Positions 1 to 6,336 of a stretch of 33,540 nucleotides of DNA are shown here, piece by piece. This DNA is from a virus. The notes beneath the pieces were generated by a model. The model ran no database searches. It was given only the letters and a program-made list of their open reading frames with translations, and had not been told where the DNA came from. Within the stretch, counting starts at the first letter, position 1, and each line of letters begins with the position of its first letter. The stretch lies in IMG/VR virus record IMGVR_UViG_3300036861_000219, positions 1-33,540 of that record, one strand, 5' to 3'. The translations under genes and the position numbers were made by a program.

Positions 1-127
1 CGACCATCACCCTGCCGCCCTGCAATCAGGGACCACCCGAACCACCACCGTTCTGTGGAGGAGGTTAGATCGTGAGCAAGGTCATCTCGTTCATCAAGTC
101 CCGGCCGACCGAGGTCTGGCTGGGTCT
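1..127. repeat. Terminal direct repeat, left copy
   Basis: These 127 bases are identical to positions 33414-33540. The copy spans the 3' end of the RTX-like gene and the 5' part of the small membrane protein gene at 72. An exact overlap of 127 nt is what a de Bruijn assembler leaves on a circular contig when its largest k-mer is 127, so it is most likely an assembly overlap and not a biological terminal repeat. The unique genome length is then 33,413 bp. Confidence 0.95.
3..68 (+). CDS. RTX-like exported protein, 3' end (duplicate of the gene ending at 33481)
   Basis: This is the C-terminal tail of the protein encoded at 32900-33481, present here only because the contig ends overlap. It is proline- and cysteine-rich and ends in TAG at 66-68. 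It should not be counted as a separate gene. Confidence 0.9.
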   Translation, partial: TITLPPCNQGPPEPPPFCGGG

Positions 128-266
128 GTGGACCGCCGCCGTTGCCGTTCTGCTGGCTGCCGGGATCGAGGTTCCCCCCGGTGTCGTGGCCGCGGTATCG
201 GCGGTCATCGGCTGGCTCGTGACATTCGTCGCGTCGCGCGACTCGAACAGCCTCGGCCCTTCATAG
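72..266 (+). CDS. Small two-helix membrane protein, holin-like
   Basis: This 64-residue protein has two hydrophobic stretches, about residues 15-33 and 37-54, joined by a short Pro-Pro turn, with a short basic N-terminus and a polar tail. That hairpin layout is common in small phage holins, which form the membrane lesion for endolysin release. The GTG start is preceded by a strong GGAGGAGG ribosome site seven bases upstream. On the circle it follows the RTX-like gene by three bases and lies after a lysin candidate and two other membrane proteins, which supports a lysis role. It is the last plus-strand gene before the terminator facing the integrase. The holin call is inferred from topology and position only. 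Confidence 0.6.
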   Translation: MSKVISFIKSRPTEVWLGLWTAAVAVLLAAGIEVPPGVVAAVSAVIGWLVTFVASRDSNSLGPS

Positions 267-287
267 TCGCGCTTCCCGCGCGGCCCC

Positions 288-334
288 AGCGCCCCCGACC
301 TGTCTACCCTCCCTGGGACAGGATCGGGGGCGCT
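288..334. terminator. Hairpin terminator between convergent genes
   Basis: The arms at 288-304 and 317-334 pair over 17 bp with one bulged base, around a 12-nt loop, and are very GC-rich. Only a short T run follows on the plus strand. The hairpin lies in the gap between the plus-strand holin-like gene and the minus-strand integrase, so it can end transcription from both sides. The 267-341 gap is also one of the few non-coding places next to the integrase where an attP could sit, but no core could be recognised. Confidence 0.8.
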
Positions 335-341
335 TTCGCGT

Positions 342-1211
342 TCACGGTGTCGGCACGGCCGCCCGGACACGCTCGTCGGTCCCGGCGACGTATCTCGTCC
401 ACTGGCTTAGGTCCGAGTGATTCATAAACCGCCGCCAAGTCTCGGGATCGGAGGATCGGGCGACCCTGGTCGACGCAGCATGGCGTAGGAGGTGCGGCCA
501 GACGCGGCCGAGCCCGGCCTCCTGCTCGGCGGCGTGGACCCACTGGCGGAATCGCTCGGCGCCGACTCCGATGAGCCGGTCGGTGTAGACCCTAGACCCT
601 AGACTGAGGTGCCTGGCCGCGATCACTCCGGCCCGCTCCAGCGGCACGCTGTACGGCCTCCCACCCTTCGCCTCGAGCAGGTCGATCCGGGCGTCGGGGC
701 CGAGGTGAACGTCGGACGGCCGAGCCCCCACGAGCGAGCCGACCCGCGCGCCGGTCACGTAGCAGAGCAGGATCGCCCACCCTCGGCGCGACTCACGGCG
801 GAAGGCCGCGCGGAGCAGGCGGCGTAGATCGTCGTCGGATAGGTCGGGGGCCGGGCCGGTCCTCGGCCGGGGGATGGGGACGTGGGCGGCCGGGTCTCGG
901 TCGATCTCACCCTCGACGACGGCCCACGCGAAGAACGCGCGCAGCGCCCGGATCGCGTCGCCGCGCTTCGACCCGTTACGAGGGAGGGCGCCGACGTACT
1001 CCTCGACGTGGCCGGGTCGGACGTCGACGACCTCGAGTTCGCTGGGGAACAGGTAGTCCGTCCACCAGCGCACGAGCTCGTAGCGGTACTTCCGGCGCGT
1101 CGTCTCGGCACGGCCGAGGACGTCAAGGTGACGGTCGAACCGACGGAGCACCGCGGGGAAGGTGCGGTCCTCCATTCCTACGTCATCGGCAGTACGGGTG
1201 ACGAGGCGCAT
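342..1211 (-). CDS. int: Tyrosine-family site-specific integrase
   Basis: This 289-residue protein catalyses integration and excision of the phage DNA through a tyrosine-DNA intermediate. An N-terminal SAM-like core-binding domain covers about residues 15-105. The catalytic domain follows with every expected residue visible: Arg156 in TGARVGSL, Lys182 in EAKGG, His240 and Arg243 in PHLLRH, His265 in MNHSD and the nucleophile Tyr274. It is at the short end for the family and lacks an obvious arm-binding domain. A start at Met13 (position 1175) would begin just before the conserved domain and is equally plausible, because neither start has a clear ribosome site. It lies downstream of the repressor gene on the same strand and probably shares its promoter. 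No separate excisionase is recognisable. Confidence 0.95.
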   Translation of the reverse strand: MRLVTRTADDVGMEDRTFPAVLRRFDRHLDVLGRAETTRRKYRYELVRWWTDYLFPSELEVVDVRPGHVEEYVGALPRNGSKRGDAIRALRAFFAWAVVEGEIDRDPAAHVPIPRPRTGPAPDLSDDDLRRLLRAAFRRESRRGWAILLCYVTGARVGSLVGARPSDVHLGPDARIDLLEAKGGRPYSVPLERAGVIAARHLSLGSRVYTDRLIGVGAERFRQWVHAAEQEAGLGRVWPHLLRHAASTRVARSSDPETWRRFMNHSDLSQWTRYVAGTDERVRAAVPTP

Positions 1212-1244
1212 CGGTCTGCCGGGTGGTTCGGGCGCGTAGCGGGC

Positions 1245-1532
1245 CTACGCCGCCTGGTGTTGGCGTTGGCCGTTGGCAGACGCCCGCGTGGTCAAAGGCG
1301 GCTCGGACAAGGGCACGAGGTCGCCCAGGAGCCGCTCGAGTGCGACATCGTACAGGGCTGCGAGTTGCAGCAACTCCTCGAGGTGGATCGCCCGCTGACC
1401 TTTCTCGAACCGTGAGAGTTGGGACGTCGTGATCCCGGTCGCCCGCTCCACGTCTGTCTGAGACAGGCCCGCCTCGGCACGGGCACCGCGGAGCTTCCCG
1501 GCGAGTCTGCGTCGGTACTCCTGTCGGTCCAT
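1245..1532 (-). CDS. XRE-family helix-turn-helix repressor, likely immunity repressor
   Basis: This 95-residue protein has a complete XRE (lambda Cro/C1-type) DNA-binding domain at about residues 10-65, with LSQTDVERATGITTSQLSRF forming the helix-turn-helix. A short tail follows with no peptidase or dimerisation domain, so it is not a LexA-type autocleaving repressor. ATG at 1532 is chosen because a GGGAGGGCGAGGG ribosome site precedes it and the domain starts soon after. It lies upstream of the integrase on the same strand and diverges from a second XRE gene, the usual genetic switch layout. Which of the two maintains lysogeny cannot be read from sequence. Position next to the integrase favours this one. 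Confidence 0.85.
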   Translation of the reverse strand: MDRQEYRRRLAGKLRGARAEAGLSQTDVERATGITTSQLSRFEKGQRAIHLEELLQLAALYDVALERLLGDLVPLSEPPLTTRASANGQRQHQAA

Positions 1533-1565
1533 CGGCCCTCGCCCTCCCTGGGGAATGGGGGATGG

Positions 1566-1594
1566 ATTCTGCCCCATCTTCCCAAGGTCGTCAA
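1566..1594 (-). promoter_or_regulatory. Leftward sigma70-type promoter for repressor and integrase
   Basis: Read on the minus strand, TTGACG (1594-1589) and CAGAAT (1571-1566) are separated by exactly 17 bases. This puts the transcript start near 1559, about 27 bases before the repressor ATG and upstream of its ribosome site. It is back-to-back with the rightward promoter. Confidence 0.65.
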
Positions 1595-1612
1595 GTTTCG
1601 CCCCCGCGTGGG

Positions 1613-1641
1613 TTGACAGTCGTCCCCGAAAGGGGGAGACT
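1613..1641 (+). promoter_or_regulatory. Rightward early promoter, apparently giving a leaderless transcript
   Basis: A perfect -35 box TTGACA (1613-1618) is followed after 17 bases by GAGACT (1636-1641), which fits the loose actinobacterial -10 pattern at its A and final T. Transcription would begin about 1648-1650, at or next to the ATG of the XRE gene at 1650, which has no well-placed ribosome site. The transcript is therefore probably leaderless. Confidence 0.6.
1623..1637. promoter_or_regulatory. Inverted repeat operator candidate
   Basis: TCCCC and GGGGA arms flank a 5-base spacer, GAAAG, forming a 15-bp inverted repeat exactly between the -35 and -10 boxes of the rightward promoter. 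A related TCCCTGGGGA element lies at 1546-1555, near the repressor start. An XRE dimer bound here would block early transcription. The role is inferred from position. Confidence 0.45.
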
Positions 1642-1649
1642 GCCCCCCT

Positions 1650-1874
1650 ATGGGAAACCTGCACCCACTGGCAAGGCTCCGAGGTCGCCGAGGCTGGACT
1701 GGCCGTGACCTTGCCCGCGCCGCCGACGTCGCCGACGAGACCGTCTCGCGGATCGAGAACGGCCGCTACAAGCCCGGCCCGAAGACGATCTACAAGCTGG
1801 CGCTCGCCCTCGAGATGGACTTCGACGAGCTGGCGACGCTGCTCACCGAGGAGCCCGACGAGGTGAGCGCATGA
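1650..1874 (+). CDS. XRE-family helix-turn-helix regulator, Cro-like
   Basis: This 74-residue protein is almost entirely one XRE domain, about residues 6-62. LARAADVADETVSRIENGRY forms the helix-turn-helix, followed by the typical alpha-helical end IYKLALALEMDFDELATLL. It is the first gene of the rightward early operon and diverges from the other XRE gene, the position of Cro in lambdoid switches. It may also help excision, because no excisionase gene is seen. Its ATG sits at the predicted transcript start. The next gene overlaps its stop codon as ATGA. Confidence 0.8.
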   Translation: MGNLHPLARLRGRRGWTGRDLARAADVADETVSRIENGRYKPGPKTIYKLALALEMDFDELATLLTEEPDEVSA

Positions 1875-2005
1875 CCACGCGCGAGCTCGAGCGGTTGCTT
1901 GACCTCCTCGCCAAGCTCTCGGAGCAGACCTCCGATGGCCGTCTCCGCGACATGATCGCCGAGATTCGCTCGGCGTGTTGGGACCGGCTCGAGGTGTCGG
2001 CGTGA
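1871..2005 (+). CDS. Small helical protein of unknown function
   Basis: This 44-residue protein (MTTRELERLLDLLAKLSEQT...) is predicted to be mostly helical, with a leucine-rich N-terminal helix, and has no recognised domain. Its ATG overlaps the stop of the XRE gene (ATGA), and its own stop overlaps the next GTG (GTGA), which supports a translationally coupled real gene despite the small size. Confidence 0.6.
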   Translation: MTTRELERLLDLLAKLSEQTSDGRLRDMIAEIRSACWDRLEVSA

Positions 2006-2196
2006 ACACGCGCGAGCGGCTCGAGCTGATCCGGCAGGACTGCAAGTCCGACGTCGCGCGTCCACTGATTGCTCACCTCGCGATGATCGCTGCGCTTGCC
2101 ACGTCGATGCTCGAGCAGGAGCGTCGGCTCGACGCCATCGAAGCGACGCTCGATCGGGCTGAGGCGGCGGCAAATCGGGCGGCGGCATCACGATGA
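2002..2196 (+). CDS. Small helical protein of unknown function
   Basis: The product has 64 residues, starts VNTRERLEL and is rich in Ala, Glu and Arg, with a long amphipathic C-terminal helix (LEQERRLDAIEATLDRAEAA) that could form a coiled coil. GTG at 2002 is preferred over an upstream start because it overlaps the previous stop as GTGA, the pattern used through this operon. The first residues resemble those of the preceding gene (TRELERL against TRERLEL), hinting at a distant tandem duplication. Function unknown. Confidence 0.6.
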   Translation: MNTRERLELIRQDCKSDVARPLIAHLAMIAALATSMLEQERRLDAIEATLDRAEAAANRAAASR

Positions 2197-2468
2197 CCTG
2201 TTGGCGTTGTGGCCGCGTCGTGAATAACCCCCACGACATCCTTGCGCCAGGTGCCATCGGGGCTCATGCCGAGTGGTGCAGCGACGGCACGCCGAACGAT
2301 TGCGATCACTGCGGCGGGAACCCGTGCCGCTGGTGGTGCGAGGAGTCTACCCGCGCGAGCAGATCGTTGAACGCGCCGATGCCGTCATCGTCGAGCGACC
2401 ATGCGGCCTACGTGCGCGAACGGAAACGGCGCATCGCTGCGGGGACGTGGTTTTGGAGCGCCTCCTGA
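2193..2468 (+). CDS. Cysteine-rich zinc-finger-like protein
   Basis: This 91-residue protein opens with MTCWRCG and has a second cysteine/histidine cluster, CDHCGGNPCRWWC, at about residues 37-49. The CxxC pairs suggest one or two small zinc-binding knuckles, with a basic C-terminal helix. It starts by ATGA overlap with the preceding gene and ends by TGATG overlap with the next. Such small zinc proteins are common in phage early operons, where they often bind host transcription or replication proteins. No specific role is assignable here. Confidence 0.6.
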   Translation: MTCWRCGRVVNNPHDILAPGAIGAHAEWCSDGTPNDCDHCGGNPCRWWCEESTRASRSLNAPMPSSSSDHAAYVRERKRRIAAGTWFWSAS

Positions 2469-2737
2469 TGAATCACCTCGGCAGGCTTTCGCCCACTTAT
2501 CCGCGCCCGCCGCTCGCCGGTGTCCGCACCCGCGCCGAGCTCGACGACGAGATCGCCAGCGAGAACCGCGCCATCTCCCGAATCGAGCAGACCATCGACG
2601 AGTACGTCCCGCCGACGTGTGAGTTCTGCACGGCCCCGGCGATCGACGAGTGCTCCCTCTGTGAGCGGCCGATGTGTGAGGACGACTCGGTCGTCGAGAG
2701 CGTCTGCATCGAGTGCGACGCCGAGGTGCTGTCGTGA
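2468..2737 (+). CDS. Zinc-ribbon-like protein with a helical N-terminal region
   Basis: This 89-residue protein has a helical region rich in Glu and Arg (about residues 18-45), then a C-terminal block with CEFC, CSLC, C and CIEC pairs (about residues 52-84), which looks like a two-zinc cross-brace or B-box-type fold. ATG at 2468 shares its A with the stop of the previous gene. It is the second zinc protein in a row. Function unknown. Confidence 0.6.
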   Translation: MNHLGRLSPTYPRPPLAGVRTRAELDDEIASENRAISRIEQTIDEYVPPTCEFCTAPAIDECSLCERPMCEDDSVVESVCIECDAEVLS

Positions 2738-3411
2738 GAGTCCACCGACGGGTGGATCAGGGCATCGGGCATGTTAGCCCCGGAGGCCCCGGTGTAGGAC
2801 CCGAGGGTCGGCGGACGGCCAACGCGACCCTCGGGCAGGCACCGCGGGCAGCGGTTGTCGCCCTCGTCATCGCGGGGCTGCTCGCCACGGCGAGCCCGGC
2901 GACCGCGACCACATGGAGTCCCGGCGAGTCCGGTGTCTCACCCGCGTACACGGTGCCGATCCACGTCGTCGACACGGTGATCGGGACGCTGCGGCTGGAG
3001 AACCGGCCGCTATGGCGACAGGCGCGGAACGAGGCGCTCGCCGAATGGGGCATCCCGTTCATGGTGACGCGGCTGTCGGAGTCGTCGCTGCCCTACACCT
3101 TCGACGACAACATCGGCACGGTCGGCTATGACGGGATGCTGATCCCCGACGCGATCCTGCTGGTCCGTAACCGGATGTCCTACTCGACCGAGCAGGCCGG
3201 GTACTCGGCCACCGTCAACGGCGGGATCGCGGTGTTCACGCCCTGGGCTCCGTGGTGGAAGCCGAACGCTGCGATGTCCGGTGTCATCGCCCATGAGGTC
3301 GGACACGCCCTGGGCTTCTATCACGGCGGGACCGGCGTCATGGCCGGAGCCTTCCGAGTGAACGACGAGGAGCGCGCGCTCGCCCAGACCTACTACGGGG
3401 TCGCGCCGTGA
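2734..3411 (+). CDS. Exported metzincin-type zinc metallopeptidase
   Basis: The product has 225 residues. After a 38-residue basic leader comes a hydrophobic stretch (residues 39-52, AAVVALVIAGLLAT) and an Ala-rich cleavage region ending near ATA57, a plausible Sec signal. The mature part carries HEVGHALGFYH at 187-197, the full metzincin zinc site HExxHxxGxxH (His187, Glu188, His191, Gly194, His197), followed by a Met-turn candidate Met203 in GVM. This fits a matrixin-like secreted peptidase cleaving an extracellular or cell-wall protein. GTG at 2734 overlaps the previous stop and has a GAGG ribosome site; GTG at 2752 is possible. An exported peptidase is an unusual cargo for a phage early operon. 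Its substrate is unknown. Confidence 0.75.
   Translation: MRVHRRVDQGIGHVSPGGPGVGPEGRRTANATLGQAPRAAVVALVIAGLLATASPATATTWSPGESGVSPAYTVPIHVVDTVIGTLRLENRPLWRQARNEALAEWGIPFMVTRLSESSLPYTFDDNIGTVGYDGMLIPDAILLVRNRMSYSTEQAGYSATVNGGIAVFTPWAPWWKPNAAMSGVIAHEVGHALGFYHGGTGVMAGAFRVNDEERALAQTYYGVAP
2800..2835. other. Perfect 11-bp hairpin inside the metallopeptidase leader
   Basis: CCCGAGGGTCG at 2800-2810 pairs perfectly with 2825-2835 across a 14-nt loop. It lies within the part of the gene that encodes the long basic leader, before the signal sequence. No T run follows, so it is a weak terminator candidate. It could attenuate translation or transcription into the peptidase. Confidence 0.6.
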
Positions 3412-3584
3412 GCGCCGCAGCGAAGGACGCCGAGCTGTACCTGCGCCGCTGCCGGAAGCTCGAGGGCGTCATCGCCGACCTGCTGGCCGCACTGACCGAA
3501 ATCGAAGCACTCGGTGATGTGGATTGCGACACGGCCCCTCAGTTTGCGAGCGCCGCCATCGCCCAAGCCAGGGGGGCACTGTGA
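3408..3584 (+). CDS. Small helical protein of unknown function
   Basis: The product has 58 residues, predicted helical, with two Cys (CRKLEGVIADLLAAL and DVDCDTA) and no recognised domain. GTG at 3408 overlaps the metallopeptidase stop as GTGA, and its own stop overlaps the next GTG start. These junctions, with a codon bias like the neighbours, support a real gene. Confidence 0.55.
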   Translation: MSAAAKDAELYLRRCRKLEGVIADLLAALTEIEALGDVDCDTAPQFASAAIAQARGAL

Positions 3585-3937
3585 CGCCGTTCGAGTCGTG
3601 GGTGCTGTTCGGAGCGTGCATCGCCATCGGCGCGTGGGTCTATGTCGCCGTGGTGGGTGGCCGTCGGTACCGGCGGATCGTCGATGTGCTGCCGCATGTT
3701 GATGTGCGGCCCGAGGACGCGCCACCGATGGGCGGCCTGCCACCCGTCCGTCTCTACGGCGGCATCTACGACTGGCAGGCCCGCGAGGACTTCCACGATC
3801 CCATCCGCGACCACGCGTGGTGCGACGACTGCAACGCGCGGCTCCGTCGGGTGTTCAACCGGCTGGGTGACCTCGACCTAGGGCCGCGCGACGCCGACGC
3901 GCTCATGGCCGCGATCCGGCGGGAGCTCGAATCGTGA
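3581..3937 (+). CDS. Single-pass membrane protein of unknown function
   Basis: This 118-residue protein has one N-terminal membrane segment (about residues 6-25, ESWVLFGACIAIGAWVYVAV) followed by a basic GGRRYRR stop-transfer. The remaining soluble region probably lies in the cytoplasm and includes CDDC. GTG at 3581 overlaps the previous stop. No family recognised. Confidence 0.6.
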   Translation: MTPFESWVLFGACIAIGAWVYVAVVGGRRYRRIVDVLPHVDVRPEDAPPMGGLPPVRLYGGIYDWQAREDFHDPIRDHAWCDDCNARLRRVFNRLGDLDLGPRDADALMAAIRRELES

Positions 3938-4119
3938 GCGAGGGCATCGCTGTTGCCGATGAGCGTCAGCTCCTCGCCTACGTCTACGGCATCGCAAAGT
4001 CGGCAACGGAGACCACGAACAATCCCTTCGACGGCAACCAGGACCGCCGTCAACTGCTGCTCATCCGTGACGTACTCACGCCGCTGTTCGAGCCGCGCCT
4101 TGAGGTGAAGGTGCCATGA
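3934..4119 (+). CDS. Hypothetical protein of 61 residues
   Basis: This small soluble protein has a helical N-terminal half (ERQLLAYVYGIAKSATETTN) and a C-terminal segment ending LFEPRLEVKVP. No motif is recognised. GTGA overlap at its start and ATGA overlap with the nuclease gene at its end place it in the coupled early operon, directly upstream of the recombination nuclease. Confidence 0.55.
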   Translation: MSEGIAVADERQLLAYVYGIAKSATETTNNPFDGNQDRRQLLLIRDVLTPLFEPRLEVKVP

Positions 4120-5093
4120 CCGAGCCGCGCAGGGACAGATGGGGCCGCTATCTCCTGCCCGATCCCGTCACCGGCGAGGAGCGCGCGTGGACACGGGCGA
4201 CGACCCTGGCGAACACGCTGTCCGATCCATGGGGCCTAGTCGACTGGAAGCTGCGCATGGCCGTCAAGGGCGTCGCCACGCGTGACGATCTCCGCGCGCT
4301 CGCGTCGGCGCTACCGCTCGACACCGGGAAGAAGCAGCTCAACGAGGTCGCACAGGACGCGATCGAGTACGCCGGGGGCTCGAGCGGCCGGAACATGGGG
4401 ACGGCGCTGCACGAGTGGACGGCGCAGTCAGACCGGGGCGAGGCCCCGGAGGTTCCGTCGCCGTGGGACCGTGACCTCGAGGCGTACCGCGCGGCCCTCG
4501 ACCTCTACAGCGTGCGAATCGTCCCCGGCCTCGTCGAGCAGATCGTGTGCATCCCCGACCTCGGCGTCGCTGGGACGTTCGACCGGATCGTGCTGTGGGA
4601 CCCCGAGGCGTACATCGCGGATGTGAAGACCGCCGCCAGCCTCGACTACTCATGGCTTGAGATCGCGGTGCAGCTCGCCATCTACGCGAACGCGACGCAC
4701 ATCTGGAACGAGACGGCCGAGGCGTGGGAACCGGCGCAGCCGCCGAATCAATCGCAGGGCCTCGTGATGCACCTGCCCGTCGGCCAAGCCCGGTGCGATC
4801 TGTTCTGGGTCGACCTCGAGATCGGGTGGGAAGCGGTCACGCTCGCGGTCGACGTACGCGAGTGGCGCAAGCGCAAGGACATCGCCCGGCCGTTCGGCGT
4901 CGACCTGCTCGGTCGTTCGCCGGTGCAGCCGGTGCTGGACTTGGCGGGGGATTCGGCCATGGGCGGCTCGCCCGAAGGGACTGCTGGTGACGGTCCCCCA
5001 TCCCCCGTCGAGGATTCCCCGGCCGACGAGACCGAGGGGGCACCGACCGCGCTTGCGCCAGCCGGTGTCCCCGCCGGGGAATCCGATGCCTGA
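4116..5093 (+). CDS. RecB/Cas4-like PD-(D/E)XK exonuclease
   Basis: This 325-residue protein has the ordered motifs of RecB-family phage nucleases: His99 in GTALHEW, Glu141 in LVEQIV, Asp156 in AGTFDRI, Asp169-x-Lys171 in IADVKTA, and Gln186 in AVQLAIYA. These coordinate Mg and cut DNA, usually as a 5'-3' exonuclease in a recombination pair with a single-strand annealing protein. The annealing candidate lies at 6329. The domain ends near residue 265, and a 60-residue Pro/Glu/Asp/Gly-rich tail follows that is probably disordered. There is no iron-sulfur cysteine cluster, so it is not a true Cas4. It starts with an ATGA overlap. Confidence 0.85.
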   Translation: MTEPRRDRWGRYLLPDPVTGEERAWTRATTLANTLSDPWGLVDWKLRMAVKGVATRDDLRALASALPLDTGKKQLNEVAQDAIEYAGGSSGRNMGTALHEWTAQSDRGEAPEVPSPWDRDLEAYRAALDLYSVRIVPGLVEQIVCIPDLGVAGTFDRIVLWDPEAYIADVKTAASLDYSWLEIAVQLAIYANATHIWNETAEAWEPAQPPNQSQGLVMHLPVGQARCDLFWVDLEIGWEAVTLAVDVREWRKRKDIARPFGVDLLGRSPVQPVLDLAGDSAMGGSPEGTAGDGPPSPVEDSPADETEGAPTALAPAGVPAGESDA

Positions 5094-5325
5094 ACCGACG
5101 AAGCTGGTCTCGCTGCCGCTCTGTCCGCTGTCCGGCATCCCGCCGGTGCAGCGCGCCTGGTCGGTCAAGCGCGGCGACACGATCATCCTGCGGTTCGCCA
5201 CGGACAACCCCAAGGTGTTCGAGGCGGCGCGGCCGATCCTCGACGAGGCATCCAAGCGCACCGGGATCGAGTTCATCCTGCTGACCTCGGGTGTCGAGGT
5301 CGTGCCACCAGGGGGCGACTCGTGA
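5086..5325 (+). CDS. Hypothetical protein between recombination genes
   Basis: This 79-residue protein has an alternating beta and alpha pattern (GDTIILRFATDNPKVFEAAR, then GIEFILLTSGVEVV), suggesting a small compact alpha/beta fold. No family recognised. ATG at 5086 overlaps the last codons of the nuclease gene and is preceded by GGGGA. Its location suggests an accessory role in recombination or replication. Confidence 0.55.
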   Translation: MPEPTKLVSLPLCPLSGIPPVQRAWSVKRGDTIILRFATDNPKVFEAARPILDEASKRTGIEFILLTSGVEVVPPGGDS

Positions 5326-5765
5326 AGACAATCCCGACGCCAGTAGATGACCTCGCCCTAATCGTCTGGGCTGAACTTGCTGAAGCTGGCAACGACGGTC
5401 TCGCCAAGTGGGAGATTCGCAAGCGTACTCCCGAGCTCAGCAAGTACCAAATCGACCGGGGGCTAGACCGAATCAACCACGTCCTGCAGGGGGTCAACGA
5501 ACGGCCGATCGTCCATTTCAAGGAACGCCGACGGGGGGAAGTCTATCGCCTGCCAGACTTCTGCCCGGACTACAAGACGTTCGCCCTACGGCGGCTGCGC
5601 GAGCTCGTCACCCGAGCCCATACCGAACTCGTCCGGGCTCAAGCGGCGACCCTCAAGTGGCCCGACAGTCTCGCCGTCTACCTCCCGAAGATGATGCGTC
5701 GCACCATCGAGGACATCGAGGACATGATCTCCGAACTTGAGCAGGTGGACGATGGCGAAGGGTAA
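5322..5765 (+). CDS. Winged-helix-like DNA-binding protein
   Basis: The product has 147 residues. Residues 8-60 read as a winged-helix domain (LALIVWAELAEAGNDGLAKW, then a recognition-helix-like ELSKYQIDRGLDRINHVLQ), followed by a basic strand region (VHFKERRRGEVYRL). The C-terminal half is helical (about 85-140). Such proteins in actinophage early regions usually regulate transcription or assist replication. The assignment is by pattern only. GTG at 5322 overlaps the previous stop. Confidence 0.5.
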   Translation: MKTIPTPVDDLALIVWAELAEAGNDGLAKWEIRKRTPELSKYQIDRGLDRINHVLQGVNERPIVHFKERRRGEVYRLPDFCPDYKTFALRRLRELVTRAHTELVRAQAATLKWPDSLAVYLPKMMRRTIEDIEDMISELEQVDDGEG

Positions 5766-6336
5766 ATACGCCGCCCGTGCTCGGACGAAGCAGGACGCAG
5801 ATCGTCGACATGCCGTAGCGGTCGCCGAAGGGAACGAGTTGCGACGCAAGATTCACGAGTTGCGGCATCTCCGTGACGAGAACGCGAACCTGCGACTAGC
5901 CAACGACAACCTGCGCGCGCAGATCACCGAGGGGTCCAGCGCGCGAGAGAAGGAATACAGGGAGCTCCTGAAGAAGGCCGTCGAGACGATGGATGACTTG
6001 CACGCGAAGTATCAACACGATACGGCCGAGCAGCTAAAGAAGTGGGATCAGCTCCTCGACGAACTCAGTCCCTATCCCACAACGGAGGCATGGTGGGGCG
6101 CGGTCACGGCGGTCGCTCGCCAGGCGACGCGGCTCAGCGAGGAGGAGAAGACGCTCCCGCATGAAGTGCTGAAAGTTCGGATCAAGCGAACGCTCAGACA
6201 ATCCGGGGGGGGATTCGGTGGCCGCTTCACGGAGCGGAGGCGACGGCGATCCCTGGACCGCTTGGAGGCAAGGACAATCAACAAGGCGATTTCCTCGGAA
6301 GCGATTATCCGGGAGGCGCTTGCGAACGATGCCTGA
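5752..6336 (+). CDS. Coiled-coil basic protein of unknown function
   Basis: The product has 194 residues. A basic N-terminus (AKGKYAARARTKQ) leads into a long coiled coil at about residues 30-105 (heptad-like NLRLANDNLRAQI and similar). A globular middle has PTTEAWWGAVTAVARQ. A very basic segment follows near residues 155-170 (FTERRRRRSLDRLE), which could contact DNA. ATG at 5752 overlaps the end of the previous gene by 14 nt. No known family is recognised. Confidence 0.55.
   Translation: MAKGKYAARARTKQDADRRHAVAVAEGNELRRKIHELRHLRDENANLRLANDNLRAQITEGSSAREKEYRELLKKAVETMDDLHAKYQHDTAEQLKKWDQLLDELSPYPTTEAWWGAVTAVARQATRLSEEEKTLPHEVLKVRIKRTLRQSGGGFGGRFTERRRRRSLDRLEARTINKAISSEAIIREALANDA

Noticed and set aside
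1212-1244. attP core next to the integrase
   Set aside because: Neither this gap nor 267-341 holds a tRNA-like end or a recognisable pair of arm sites. Without the host attB nothing can be assigned.
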